DNA of 64,000 bases from Cafeteria roenbergensis (lineage: Eukaryota > Sar > Bigyra > Bicosoecida > Cafeteriaceae): positions 124,001 to 188,000 of the forward strand of contig VLTN01000041.1 in the NCBI GenBank assembly GCA_008330645.1, read 5' to 3'. The notes under the pieces were generated by a model. It was given only the letters and a program-made list of their open reading frames with translations. It made no database searches and had not been told where the DNA came from. This document shows, one piece after another, positions 20,598 through 31,300 of the stretch. Numbering within the stretch: position 1 is the first letter of the stretch; each line of letters starts with the position of its first letter. Made by a program: the position numbers and the translations under genes.

Positions 20598-21623
20598 ATG
20601 GCAGCCGCCAGGAGAGGCGGCCGAGAGGGAGGGCGCGGCAAGCAGAGGTCCTGGCAGACCGGGGCAGCTGGTCCGCCGCACCCTGCTTTCGCCCTCGCCC
20701 GTGCGAACGACGCCGCCGAGCTAAGGGCCCTGCTGGCGCGAGACCCGAGCGGCGTGTCGGCAGTCGACAAGCTGTCGCGAACGCCCCTGCACCTGGCCGC
20801 CTCGGCTGGAGCCGCCGATGCTGCCGCCGTCCTGCTGGAGATGGGCGCCGCGCGAGACGCTCCCGCGCAGGACAGGATGCTCCCCATGCACTTTGCTGCG
20901 ATGCAAGGGCACACCGAGTGCCTAGCGGTGCTTCTCGACGACCCGTCTGTGCAGGTCGACGCGTACGCGAGCAAGCGCCACCGCACGGCGCTGATGATGG
21001 CGGCAAGCAAGGGCCACGACGACAGCTGCGCCCTCCTGTTCGCAAGAGGCGCCTCCAAGACGATCCACGACAAGACGGGCAAGACGGCCTCACACATCGC
21101 CGACGAGGCAGGCTTTCCCGCGCTTGCTTTCAAGCTGCTCACGGCCAAAGGCAAGACTGCTCGGGCCGCGCAGGAGGCCAAGGCGGCCACCGCGCCGAGC
21201 ACGGCAGCGCCGGCAAACGGCGGTGGCGGCGGCGGCGGCAAGGCCCCCGAGGAGGTGGCCAGCGCACGCCCTGAAGGCGATTCCAGCGGGGCGCCAGCCG
21301 CGGCAGCAGTGTCGCCAGCGCCAGCCGCGGCAGCAGTGTCGCCAGCGCCAGCCGCGGCAGCAGTGTCGCCAGCGCCAGCCGCGGCAGCAGAGGCGGCCGC
21401 GCCAGCCGTGGTCGCGGCGGCGCCAGCAGCTGGAACTGCGCTTTGCGAGGCGGATGCCGCCGCAGCCGGCGTGAGCGGTGCCGAGGCGGGCGTCATCGCG
21501 CGAGCCGCGAAGCGTCCCCGCGAGGAGGGGTATGGCGGAGGTGGGCCAGCGGCGGGCGAGCCGGCAGCCGCGCGACCCAGGGCAACCGCTGCGGCCGCTG
21601 GCACCGCTGAGGGCGGGGAGTGA
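20598..21623 (+). CDS. Ankyrin-repeat protein
   Basis: Single exon, 341 residues. Residues about 30-184 hold four to five ankyrin repeats with the usual TPLHLAA-type helices: SRTPLHLAASAGAADAAAVLL, LPMHFAAMQGHTECLAVLL, TALMMAASKGHDDSCALLF and KTASHIADEAGFPALAFKLL. These form a protein-binding stack. The arrangement (short N-terminus, compact repeats) recalls the proteasome chaperone gankyrin/PSMD10, but the repeats are too few and too generic to assign. The C-terminal half is Ala/Pro/Gly-rich with a 27-bp tandem repeat and a possible nuclear signal (AAKRPREE). The first ATG lies 9 codons before a basic stretch. Confidence 0.85.
   Translation: MAAARRGGREGGRGKQRSWQTGAAGPPHPAFALARANDAAELRALLARDPSGVSAVDKLSRTPLHLAASAGAADAAAVLLEMGAARDAPAQDRMLPMHFAAMQGHTECLAVLLDDPSVQVDAYASKRHRTALMMAASKGHDDSCALLFARGASKTIHDKTGKTASHIADEAGFPALAFKLLTAKGKTARAAQEAKAATAPSTAAPANGGGGGGGKAPEEVASARPEGDSSGAPAAAAVSPAPAAAAVSPAPAAAAVSPAPAAAAEAAAPAVVAAAPAAGTALCEADAAAAGVSGAEAGVIARAAKRPREEGYGGGGPAAGEPAAARPRATAAAAGTAEGGE
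21299..21391 (+). repeat. 27-bp tandem repeat in the ankyrin gene
   Basis: About three and a half copies of a 27-bp unit encode the nonapeptide AAAVSPAPA within the low-complexity tail. The copies are identical, so the expansion is recent. Each keeps the reading frame. Confidence 0.9.
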
Positions 21624-21833
21624 CTGGGGCTGCGCGGCAGACGGGTTGCGTCGCTTGGCTTGTGTGACGGCAGAAGCTCAACCCACGCGCGCTTGCAGCC
21701 GAGCGCTTGCTGCCGCGCGCCCTCTCGTACGCCCGCACGCGCTCCTCACGCATGCCGCCTGAAAGGCACAGAGGCCGCGGGCAGCCCCACTGCGGCGGCG
21801 GCCGCTTGCGGCAGAGCGCACCGTCCCGCGTGG

Positions 21834-23237
21834 CTACCCGCGCGCGGCTGGCGCCGCTCCGGGGGCGCGTGCCTTGGCCGCCGGCCGCTTCCACGGGCCG
21901 CCGCGCCAGCACACGTCGCGCACGTTGTCCCAGCCGCCCGTGCGCATCACCGCCACGTTGACCCCCAGGAACACGACCAGACCGAGCAGCGCCGCCGCGG
22001 GGCTCGTCGCGCTCAGCCAGACGATGGCCACGAGCGAGGTGCAGTTGAACGCCGTCGCCGGCCACACGGACAGAGGCGGAACGGGGGCGACCACCGCGCG
22101 CCGGGCGCGCTGCTGCGCCGCCCAGGCGACGCACCGCGGATCCACCTCGGCGAGCGACTCCACGCTGCCGTCGTCAGGAGCGGCTCCAGGCGTGCGCTCG
22201 GCCGGCTTGGCGCCGCGGTCCGCGTGCCACTGGCGGAGCGTTGCCTCGCGCCACAGGAAGCTGTCCTCGAGCCAGGCGCCCACGCCCTCCTCAGTGGCCT
22301 CCACGAGCCCGCTCGAGGCGCCGTCCGTGCGGCAGAGCGCCCTGAACGGCTCTGCCGGCCCAGCCGCGCCCGCCGCCACGAGCTCCCTGCGGGAGAGCCA
22401 CACGTCCACGGAGGAGGGGACCACGCCCGCGATGAGCTCCTTCTCGGTTTGGGGGACGGCGTCCGCGTACGCCACAGTGACGTCGAGCACGGGCACTCTG
22501 GGGGCCGTGACGCCCTCGGCGGCGAGCGCCTCGAAGATGGAGGCGATGATGGCGTGGGTGCCCCTTCGGCGGGGGAAGAGGGTGCAGTGGCGGGCGGCCA
22601 GGTCGCGCGACTCGGCGAACTCGCGGCTCTTCCCGAGGTTCTTCGAGGAGAGGTCCGTGCCCTCGGGAAATACCAGGAAGATGGGCCGCGAGCCCTCCTT
22701 GACCAGCTCCGCAACGCGGCGGCGCAGGTAGGGGCCGTCGCGCTCCCAGTCGCGCTCCAGAAAGAGGAAGGAGCACATTGCCGTGCCCCATCCCATGAGG
22801 GGAATGCTGCCAATTTCCTTCTTGAGCACAATGACGATGCGGCTGGTCATCCCGAACGGGAACCACGGCCGCGCAACGCCAGCGAAATCGGACACCGCCT
22901 GCGCGCAGATGGCCGGCAGGATGAACCACAGGTACATCCAGTCGAACCGGGTCCGGTGGTTCATGGTGATGACGATTGCTGACGGGTCTTGGGTCAGCAC
23001 GGCGCTGGGCTCCTTGGCCTTCTTCTCGGCCGGGCTGTCCAGGAAGAGGCGCACTGGCGAGCCGTGGGCGAACATCCATGCCGCTGTCGTCGACGCGAAC
23101 CAGCCCTCGAGCCACAGGCTGACCCAGAACTGGTACACGGGACGAAGCCACACAAGCGGCCACACCAGGCTCATTCCCACCGTCGTCGCCACCGCGCACG
23201 GCAGCAGCAGCGGAAAGAGCAGGAATCCGAGCTTCAT
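21834..23237 (-). CDS. Lysophospholipid acyltransferase, LCLAT1/AGPAT3-5 type
   Basis: Single exon, 467 residues, integral membrane. It transfers an acyl chain from acyl-CoA to a lysophospholipid. LCLAT1 of animals acts on lysocardiolipin and lysophosphatidylinositol. Seen: N-terminal hydrophobic segments (about 3-40); motif I NHRTRFDW with catalytic His94 and Asp99; motif II region KKEIGSIPLMGWG (about 139-151); motif III FPEGTDLS (190-197); motif IV VPVLDVTVAYAD (about 248-259). NHRTR.DW and FPEGTDL.S are specific to the LCLAT1/AGPAT3-5 branch rather than bacterial PlsC. A C-terminal hydrophobic pair follows (about 395-435). Residues about 280-390 are family-specific spacer. The substrate cannot be told from sequence. 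The first ATG directly precedes the signal-anchor-like helix. Confidence 0.92.
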   Translation of the reverse strand: MKLGFLLFPLLLPCAVATTVGMSLVWPLVWLRPVYQFWVSLWLEGWFASTTAAWMFAHGSPVRLFLDSPAEKKAKEPSAVLTQDPSAIVITMNHRTRFDWMYLWFILPAICAQAVSDFAGVARPWFPFGMTSRIVIVLKKEIGSIPLMGWGTAMCSFLFLERDWERDGPYLRRRVAELVKEGSRPIFLVFPEGTDLSSKNLGKSREFAESRDLAARHCTLFPRRRGTHAIIASIFEALAAEGVTAPRVPVLDVTVAYADAVPQTEKELIAGVVPSSVDVWLSRRELVAAGAAGPAEPFRALCRTDGASSGLVEATEEGVGAWLEDSFLWREATLRQWHADRGAKPAERTPGAAPDDGSVESLAEVDPRCVAWAAQQRARRAVVAPVPPLSVWPATAFNCTSLVAIVWLSATSPAAALLGLVVFLGVNVAVMRTGGWDNVRDVCWRGGPWKRPAAKARAPGAAPAARG

Positions 23238-23738
23238 TGCTGCACTGCGGCGCAGAGGGCACCGCGCGCGCTCTCACGCCAGTGCGAGGGCGCGCGCATC
23301 AGCAGACTTTGCCCGCAGAGTCGGCATATTTCGGCTTTCCGTAGCGACAAGGGTTCGAAAGCCCTCCCCGACGGTTCGCAGCGGGCGGCCTCCGGGCCCC
23401 GGATGGGGAGGCAGAGGATTGCATCCAAGGCAAGGGGGCGTGCTGGCTCAGCTTTCTCGGTGTCGCGCGTCCGGGGCAAGCGCGAGGGCACCCTGCTGCG
23501 AGTGCAACCGCGCCCAAGCGCTCTCGTGGCGCTCTGCCGGCACCCGGACTCCTCGCGCGGCGGCGCAGTTCGAGGCCGCACAAGCCCTCGTGCACCTGTC
23601 GCCGGCGGGCCAAGGTAGAAAGGGTTCCAGCTGCGCGCTGTGCGCCGAGCCGCGCGCGCTCCCCAGCTCCTGGCAAGCGCCTGAGCCCAGCGCCGCGTGC
23701 TCGCGGCTGCAGTGCCTGACCGTTTCCCCAGCGACCTG
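23238..23738. promoter_or_regulatory. Divergent spacer, 501 bp
   Basis: Lies between the acyltransferase start (minus) and the next plus-strand gene. A TTCGAA-containing inverted segment at about 23351-23364 resembles a tRNA T-arm, but no acceptor or D/anticodon stems fit. Nothing else was recognised. Confidence 0.4.
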
Positions 23739-26294
23739 ATGCGCTCGTCGCGTCCGGCATCCGCCCGTCGGGCGCCCCGAGCCGGAGTGCGGGCCGTTGC
23801 GCAGTCGGGTGCGGCGCGTGGCCCTGGTCGACCGGCCGGGGAGGGCGAGTCGTGCGCCCGCCCACAGACTGCCAGGTCGCCTCGGAGAGACATTGCGCCG
23901 CTCGCTGGCGGACGGGCTGCCGCCGCGTCGCAGGGCGTGCGCATGCCGGCAGACGTTGCAGACCGCGTGGCATTTCGCTTGCAGCGGCTGCAGTCGATGC
24001 GGCGGCGGCGGGAGGGCAATGCGCTCATCGCCTGCGCGGGATCGCCTCGGCTTGCCACCGAGGGCGCGCTCGCGGCGGCGGAAGAGGGCCCCGCCCGCGA
24101 GCAGGCCGCGAAAACTGCGAGGCGGCTGCGCAGGGCCAATCGTGAGGCCGGCGCGGGCTGGGACGACGCCATGGAGGCCCCGAGCGGGCCGCGGTTGCGT
24201 TCTGCCGTGCCGTCGCTTGCGCTGCTGCGCGATCTGCAGTGCGCGCTCGCCGCCGCGCGAAAGGCCGAGCTGCAGTGCGTGGTGGAGGACGCGGTGGCGG
24301 AGCAGCGGCGGAGCACGGTGCAGAGCATCCGGGCGGCGAGGCGCGAGCGCCTCTCACGGGGCGCGTGGGCCCGGTACGGGGGAGGGCGGGGGCTGCGCGC
24401 CGCGCCGGCGGCAGGGACTGCGGCACCGCCAGGTGCAGCGCGCAGGGGCGGGTGCGAGTCTCCGGCCGGGGCCTCAGCTGTCGGCCCGTGGCCCGAATCC
24501 CCTCTTGCGGCCCAGTCGGTGCTGTCCGGCGCAAGCGACGCCGGCCCTCCCGGCACGGGAGCCCGGCCCCGCACGCCGGCTGGCACACTTCGACCTGCTG
24601 GCGCGCCCCGCGGCACCGCTGACGCCCCGGCCTGGAGCCGCTCCGATGGGAGGCGCGCAGTGCCGCTGCTGAGGCCTCGCTCTGCCGCGTCACCCAGGGG
24701 GCCTGCCCCGCCCGCGGACCCCCATACCCGCCGCTTCGGCGCGTCCCAGCGGCCAGCAACAGCCAGCGCGAGAGCCACCGCGCTTGGCGTCTCCCGTTCC
24801 CCCGACGTGCCAGGCAGCAGCGGCGCGCAAACCGACGCGCTGAGCTCCCCTGGCTGCGGCGGCCCCGCCGGCGACGCCCGGCCAGCACAGGGGGGGCGCT
24901 GGGACGCCCCCTCGCCGCCCCCTTCCGCTCGGCCCTCCCTCTCCTCGCCCAGAAACCGCGCGGCCTGTCGAGGGCAGCGGGCGCCCTCTCGTGCCGACGG
25001 GCGACACCATCAGACGCTCCCGTCTCCGGTCGAGACCGGGGCCGCGTCCGCCTTGGGCCCCGACGAGGGCGTTTGTCCTTCCGAGCAGCCCCACGCGGTG
25101 AGAGACGCGGATGCGGATGCCCGGGCAGAGCAGCGATTGCGAAGGGCTCTGTCGGGCATTCCGGCAGAGGTGCTTGGCTGTCTTCAGGAGCAGCCCTCCA
25201 AGCGGCTGCAGGCCATCCACGCGACGTCGTCAGCCTCGGGTGCGTCGAGCGCTGCCTGGCAGTCGATGTTGCGCCGCGAGCCGGAGCGAGAGCTGGCCGG
25301 AGCCCTCCTCAGGCACGGGTCATGGCGTCGCCCGGCCAGCGCACAGAGGGCGGCGAGCTCAGACACCTGGGGTCGAGAGGCGGCTCTTGGTGAAACGCGG
25401 TGGAGCTTGCCGGCGACTGCGGCGGCAGCGGCGGCGAGTGGGACGGCGGCGGCGGCTGTGGTCGGACATCGAGAAGCCGCGCTGGCCGGGCTGGAGGCAG
25501 CCGTGGACGCTGCGCAGGCGGCGTACTCCCGGCGAGTGCAGGCTCAAGTGCGGGCGAGCGGGGCACGCTACGAGCTCTCTCAGGCAGACTGCCCTCAGAA
25601 CCAGAAGCGGGCGGAGGCGGCGCTTGTGGCGGCGGAGGCAGCTTGCGCCTCCGCCGCAGCTGATGCGGCAGAGACTCTAGCTGATGCGCTCTCGCAAGCG
25701 GAGTCAGTGCTGGACCCGCGGGGGCTGCCGCCCACTGCCCAGACGCTCCCCATCGGCATGGACATGCGCGGGATGGTGCTGACGTCCCCCTCCCTCATCG
25801 AGCGCGTCAGGTGCGACTCCCTCCGGCGAGCCGACGCCGCGAGAGCGGAGGCCGCGACGCTCCGGGGGGAGGCGAGCCCTTCGCGCAGGCGCACGGCGCG
25901 ACGGCCGCCGCGCCGCGACGCGCCGACTCGCCAGCGGGAAGCGGCGGGCCGGCGGGGCTCTGCCTCGGGCCCGGCCGCAGAGCTTGCCTGGGGAGAGGGC
26001 AAGGCCGACCCCGGCGAGGCGCCGGATCTGGACATCACGAGCGGCACGCTTGAGGCGGCCACTCGCAGCCTGGGGCCCTACAGGCCGCCGCCCAGCAGCG
26101 CGCGGCCCGGCAAGGAGGGCCCGCCAGCAGCTCTCGGGGCGGGGTGGCGGACCAAGGCAGCCAGGAGGCGCGGGTCGGCGTTCTCGCCCGCCGCCTACTG
26201 CGCGGGGCAGGAGGGGGTGCTCGCCTCGGATCGGCTCCCAGCTCTGGCGGACTGTGCGGACGCCTCCGAGGAGAGCGGCGACAGCAGCAGCTGA
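23739..26294 (+). CDS. Arg/Ala/Pro-rich hypothetical protein
   Basis: Single exon from the ATG at 23739, 851 residues. The frame is open a little further upstream but has no earlier ATG. No known domain was found. Short RPASA/RPATA-like phrases recur (SSRPASARR, RRPASAQR, QRPATASAR), a style common in flagellar and cytoskeletal proteins of protists, though this is only suggestive. Residues about 585-670 form an Ala/Glu-rich helical stretch (HREAALAGLEAAVDAAQAAY onward), likely coiled coil. Near 690 is a more conserved-looking block (QTLPIGMDMRGMVLTSPSLI). The C-terminus is Ser-rich, with an AGCAGC/GAGCGGCG repeat running just past the stop. Supported by length, position and codon use; function unknown. 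Confidence 0.68.
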   Translation: MRSSRPASARRAPRAGVRAVAQSGAARGPGRPAGEGESCARPQTARSPRRDIAPLAGGRAAAASQGVRMPADVADRVAFRLQRLQSMRRRREGNALIACAGSPRLATEGALAAAEEGPAREQAAKTARRLRRANREAGAGWDDAMEAPSGPRLRSAVPSLALLRDLQCALAAARKAELQCVVEDAVAEQRRSTVQSIRAARRERLSRGAWARYGGGRGLRAAPAAGTAAPPGAARRGGCESPAGASAVGPWPESPLAAQSVLSGASDAGPPGTGARPRTPAGTLRPAGAPRGTADAPAWSRSDGRRAVPLLRPRSAASPRGPAPPADPHTRRFGASQRPATASARATALGVSRSPDVPGSSGAQTDALSSPGCGGPAGDARPAQGGRWDAPSPPPSARPSLSSPRNRAACRGQRAPSRADGRHHQTLPSPVETGAASALGPDEGVCPSEQPHAVRDADADARAEQRLRRALSGIPAEVLGCLQEQPSKRLQAIHATSSASGASSAAWQSMLRREPERELAGALLRHGSWRRPASAQRAASSDTWGREAALGETRWSLPATAAAAAASGTAAAAVVGHREAALAGLEAAVDAAQAAYSRRVQAQVRASGARYELSQADCPQNQKRAEAALVAAEAACASAAADAAETLADALSQAESVLDPRGLPPTAQTLPIGMDMRGMVLTSPSLIERVRCDSLRRADAARAEAATLRGEASPSRRRTARRPPRRDAPTRQREAAGRRGSASGPAAELAWGEGKADPGEAPDLDITSGTLEAATRSLGPYRPPPSSARPGKEGPPAALGAGWRTKAARRRGSAFSPAAYCAGQEGVLASDRLPALADCADASEESGDSSS

Positions 26295-26590
26295 GCGGCG
26301 GCAGCAGCAGCTGAGCGGCGACTCGCTCATCGTGCCGGTTCAGGCGTGTGTGCGCGCGTCGCGGTTGGGGCGCTGTCGTGCTTCGGGGCTGGCCCGGGCC
26401 TCCAACGCATGCAGGAGACGAGGCTCTCGCGTGCATCACGCGGCAGGCGAGCTCAGGGAGCGGGGAGAAGACACGGGGAATGGAGCGGGACGGCAGGCAG
26501 GGGGGGGGGCGGGGGCACGCACGCATGCATGCACACACGCACAGAGACACAGACACACGAACGCGCATCGGCTGAGCGCGGGCCGAGAGC
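26295..26590. other. Convergent spacer with G tract and CA-type microsatellite
   Basis: These 296 bp lie between two stop codons. They hold a G-rich run (about 26500-26515) and an imperfect CA/CACG microsatellite (about 26516-26562). No gene was seen. Confidence 0.6.
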
Positions 26591-28056
26591 TCAGTCGGTG
26601 CCGTCGGCGACGCCCTGCTCCGTGATGGCGAACGTGGCGTCTGACTCCGGCAGCGTGGGGCTGTCGTAGACCTTGCAGATGCGGTTCTCCCCGCGTCCCT
26701 TGCGCAGCTGCAGGCGCGTGGTGGACGCGTGAGCCATGATGTTGCCTCCGATGGGCTTGGTGGCCGGGCCAAACGACATTGCCCCGTCCACCTGGGCGAC
26801 CACCTGGTTCGTGACGACCACGGCGACGCCGAACTCGTCCGCAATGCGGGTCAGCTTGCGGAGGAACTGGGCGAGGCTCATCTGGCGCGCGGCCAGCTCT
26901 CCGCGGCCGGAGTAGTCGGTCCGGTACAGCGCCGTCGCGCTGTCGACGATGACGATGCCAAAGCGAGACTCAGCCATCATGGCGCACGCCTGCTCGAGCA
27001 GGGCGCTCTGGTGGTCGCTCGTGTATGCACGGGCGCAGATGACGTTTTCCAGCACGTCGTCGGGGCTCAGCCCGAACCGCTCGGCGATGGAGCGCAGGCG
27101 CTTGGGGCGGAAAGTGCCCTCCGTGTCGATGTACAGCGCCTTTCCCTCCGCGCCGCCCGCCTCGAGCGGCATCTGGCACGTCACACAGAGAGTGTGGCAC
27201 AGCTGCGTCTTGCCAGTGCGGAATTCGCCGAAGAGCTCTGTGATGGACCCAGTCTCGATGCCGCCCTGCAGCAGCTTGTCCAGCTCCTTGCTGCCCGTGG
27301 AGACGAACACCACGTCCTCGCGGGCCTTGGCATACTCGGCAGCCTGCGCGGAGACGTGGCGGGGTGGGGGGACGGGTCTGGGTCGCCTCGCAGCGCGAGT
27401 CGCGGGGCGTTGCAGTGTGCGGGTGCGATGTGCAGAGCAAGTTCACCGGCCGCCGTTGCGCGATTTTGCCCGGCGTTCAGGCCTTACCGTGCTGAAGCCC
27501 ATGTCCACGAGCTTGGCTGCTTCGGCAATGAGCTTGTCCGCCTTTGCCTCGGAGATGCCCTTGATGGCGATGAGGGTCTTTTTGGTCGAGTAGGCCACCT
27601 GCGGCAATTCGGCATGCGACGCCAAACGACTGCACCGGTGGCCGCGGGAGTCCGACCCCCCCGCGGGCAAATTGCGCTGGCCTGGCGCCCGCATCAGTGC
27701 CGGGAAGGACGCCCTGGGCGCGGAATTTAAAATGGGCGCTCGCAAGTGTCTCACCGCCTCAACCGTGTGCAGGCCCGCGTCCTGCAGCTTCTTGATGTCC
27801 GACGCATTGATGCCCTGCTCCTGGAGCACCGTGACCAGGCTCGGGCCAACGTCCTGAGACGTTCCGTGAGAAGGGGCGCCAGGTCAAGGGAGGGGGGGCG
27901 AGTCCATGGGGCGGACGGCAGGCAAAGGGGCGGGCCAAACCGCCCAGAGCGTGCAAGCCGTCAGCCCGCCCGGTGTTTCCCGTCCCTGGTACATACGTGT
28001 CTGCTCACCGCCGCTTCTTCCGCGGCATGGTCGGCGTGTGCTGCAGCAGCTGCCAT
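26591..28056 (-). CDS. RAD51: RAD51 recombinase, four exons
   Basis: Exons 28009-28056, 27755-27853, 27488-27598 and 26591-27343 (introns 155, 156 and 144 bp, donors GTGAGC, GTGAGA, GTAAGG, all phase 0) give 336 residues; human RAD51 has 339. It forms the ATP-dependent filament that performs strand exchange in homologous recombination. Seen: helix-hairpin-helix N-domain ([20 protein letters not shown], then [12 protein letters not shown]); polymerisation motif F-S-T-A created at the exon 3/4 join; Walker [10 protein letters not shown] (about 125-133); Walker [16 protein letters not shown]; loop region [15 protein letters not shown]; end [29 protein letters not shown] and the QVDGA loop identify RAD51 rather than DMC1. 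Exon 1 encodes only [16 protein letters not shown]. An E2F-like GGCGGGAG lies about 50 bp upstream of the start. Confidence 0.97.
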
Positions 28057-28367
28057 TCCTCTGCGATCCGCGGCCGGGCCGGACGGCTTTCTTCTCGCTG
28101 GCGGGAGAGTGCTCTGGGACGCGAGAAAACATCGCTGCGCTTGTGCAAGTGCCCGTCGGCAGAGCCCGCGCGTCCTGCACAGCGGAGGCCGCCCACAGCC
28201 GCCAAGGAAACCGAACCCGGCCGCAAGGGCTGGCTGGCTGGCTGGCTGACCGGCAAGGCTGAGCGCGGGCACCTGGGAGCGGCGTTCCGTCTCCTTTCCG
28301 GCCCTTGCCGGCACAGCCGGGGTTTGACCTTGCGCTCTGTGCTCAGGCTGGCCGCGCACGGCAGGCA
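28057..28367. promoter_or_regulatory. Divergent spacer between RAD51 and coiled-coil gene
   Basis: These 311 bp separate two starts. They include GGCGGGAG (about 28100), which resembles half of an E2F site, and a (GGCT)5 run at 28228-28249. Whether either is functional is unknown. Confidence 0.45.
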
Positions 28368-31300
28368 ATGTCGGGCCGAGGGCGGCGCGCGCCCCCAAAG
28401 CTTGCGTTGAAGACCGGGGCCGTGGCCTCAGCGGGGCACCTTCACCAGGCGGCGCGGCCGGCGCACGCCGAGCATGCAAGCGACTCGCAACTCATGCCGC
28501 CGCCCGCAGTCCCCCCGCGGAGGCCGCCTGCGCGATCCGGTTCGGAGCCGCAAACCGTGACAATGACAGTGCCCATGCTGCCCCCGGGGTCGACGCCGCG
28601 CTGCCTCCCAGCCAGCGACTCTGTCGGGGCTGGGTCCGCCTCATCGTCAGGAGCCGTGCCCCTGCGCCAACCCTCGGCCTCCTCGCTGCAACCAGTCGCC
28701 GAAACCGGCGGGGCGCAGCACGTCCCTAGCACCGCATCTGTGGACCTGTCCCAGGACTTCATGGCGTGGCCTTCCAAGCACCGTGCGGCTGCGGCGACCG
28801 GCAAGGGTGTCCCGCAGGCTGCGGCCCCCAGCAGGGGCGGCGGCGGCGGCGTGTCGCCCGGGGCGCAAGCAGGCGGGGCCATCCCTGCGGCCCTTCTCCA
28901 GCAGCTGGCGGACCTCAAGGCCCAGCTGGAGGCGCGCAAGCAGGAGGCGCGGGCTCGACGGTCCGATGTGCAGCGCCTGGAGGAGCAGCTGGAGGAGGCC
29001 CAGCTCCTCACCGCCACGCTCAACGTGGAGGCACAGCACGCGCAAAGCGTGCTGGAGGACCAGGCGCGGGCGGAGCGGCGCGCCCAGGACGAGCGGTCGC
29101 GGCACCTGCTCAGCGAGCTGCGCGAGCAGCTCCAGGACACGAACCGCAGGAACAAGCAGTACCTCAGGCGGCTGCAGGAGAGCGACCAGCGGAACGCCAG
29201 GCTCAGCGCGGAGGTGGCGCAGGCCAGGCAGGCGGCGGAGGCGGCCAGCTTAGCGCTGGCTCGCTCCAACGCGGACTCTGGCGCTCGGAGCCCGGCTGCT
29301 GCGGGCAGCGGCAGCGTCGACACCTCGCCGGTGGACCGACCGGCCGGCGGCAAGCCGCCAGGGCCCGTCTCCGCGTCCAGGACGCCTCGCCAGGCCAAGG
29401 GGCACAGGCCCGCTATCCAGTCGGCAGGCTCAGCCAAGTCGACCGGCCTCGACAGCAGCTTCGACCTCGCAGAGTACGAGCGCCAGGAGCTGGCCGCGCT
29501 GAGCCAGCCCGGCGTCGTGGCAACTGGGGCCTCTGCCCGCGAGGACGGGCAAGCCCCCGATGCCCGCTCGCCCCCGCTGGCGCTGGACGACCTGGAGGCG
29601 GCCGAGGGGAAGGGCAGCATCGCAGCGGAGCTCTCAGACTCGCCCATCGGATCGCCGCTCTTCGCGCCCCTGTCGCCCGCCGCAGCGCACGCTTCACTGC
29701 GGGGCAAGGCGGCGAGCGCCGCCGGGCTGTCCTCCGCGGCGGCGGCGACGGCGCTTCGCAGGATCGCACGGGCGGGAACGTTTCCCCCTCAGGAAGTGGA
29801 GCAGGCGGAGGCTGCTGCGGTCGCCGGCCCCGTCTCCTTGTTCAGGTGGCTCTGGCGCCGCGCTGGGCTCGACCCCGGTCCCGCAGACATGTCCAGCCGC
29901 TTGCAGCCGCAAACATCCTGGCGTCCTGACTCCCGCGCCGGTCGCTCCCAGCCCCGCGACGAGGCCGCCGCGCGACAGGCAGCAGCCGAGGCCCTCGCCG
30001 CCCTTGCAGAGCTGGTTCACTCTTCGTCGCGGTGCGCGAGCGCCGTGCTTTCGGACAGCGGCTGGGGCGACGGCTCTGCATCGTCGCCTGCCGATGCACC
30101 GGCGCATTCGCGCCATGCTGTCGTCGGGGAGCGTGGCTCCAGCGGAGTGGCGGCGGTGCTCTCGCGGCTGGAGCTGAGCTCAGGCCGTCCGCTGCCTCCG
30201 CGCATGGCGCGAGCGGCGGCGGCGTGCGCGGCTGCACTGCCCGCGAGCCACGACACGTCCATGTCATGCGCAGGCTCCGCTGCGGCGGGGGAGGCTCGGA
30301 GCATGTCGGGAGGCACGGCAGCCCAGCGCCTTCCTGCGGGCCTCTGGGCCCACGTGCTGTGCCGACGCTGCGTTGCTGCCGCAGTCTCCGTCCAGGAGGC
30401 GTCGGCCCGAGTCGTTTCCAGGTCCGAGGCACAGGCCGCCACCGGCACGGCGTGGGCGGCGCCCACCCGCGCGGCTGTCGCTTCCCTGGAGGGGCGCGTC
30501 GCTTCCCTCCGAAGCCACGTCGCTGTGCTGGGGGCGGCGCTGGCGCTACGCGACCACCCCAGACAGCCCGCCGCAGTGTCCGACGCGATGCGGCCAAGCC
30601 TGCTGCCCGCGGCCATGGCGGCCTTGCGTGGCGCCGTGCATGCAAGCGCAGCCGCACACGCTGCCGCCCGCTCGCGCGCCCAGTGCGCTTCGCGGAGTGC
30701 GAGCATGTCAGCAGACAACTCCCCCGCGGAGGCACTGCGGGTGGCTGCAGAGGCGGCCGTGGCGGCGGTGCGGTCGGCGGCAGCGCTGCGGGCTGTCGCG
30801 GACCAGGCATGCAGGGCTGTGGACTCCGCGTGCGAGCAGTGGCAGGCGGCGTGCTCTGAGGCTGCGGCGGCCGGACCAGATGGCGCTGCGGCCGGGCAGT
30901 CCTCGTCAGCTGGTCCGGCCGCCTCGCCGACGACCAGGGGCCCCGCATCGCACCCTCCGTCCCTGCTGGCACCGGCCGGCCCGCGCCACTGCGCCGCGGT
31001 GTGGCCCCTCATGGCAGAGGCCGTTTTCTTGGCCGGCGACTACGCGGGCGCGGTGGGCGCCTCGGCTGCCTCGCCCGACCTCGGCGCCCAGCGCGCTCCC
31101 AGCGAGCTGGCGGCGTCCCTGCTGGCCGCCCCTGTGTCGCGGATCTGCGAGTTCCTCTTCCGGTTCGCCGCTCGCCTGCCGTGGCGACGCGCAGCCTCCG
31201 CCACGCTGACTGGGGCTGTCGACTCGCAACTGGTTCGGCAGCCAGGCCAGCCACGCCACGCAAAGCCGCACCGCCTTGCCAACGAGCTGGCCTCCGCGGA

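Noticed and set aside
20062-21093. Long minus-strand frame across the MCMBP first exon and ankyrin gene
   Set aside because: Only the 54 codons from the ATG at 20475 to the donor at 20313 belong to a gene. The rest is antisense to the ankyrin protein or intronic.
23340-23375. tRNA-like T-arm (GGGTTCGAAAGCCC)
   Set aside because: The stem and loop lengths are wrong for a T-arm, and no acceptor, D or anticodon stems can be drawn around it.
26591-27343. DMC1 as the identity of the recombinase
   Set aside because: [38 protein letters not shown] and the QVDGA loop follow RAD51. DMC1 has IDTENTFRP and a different loop.
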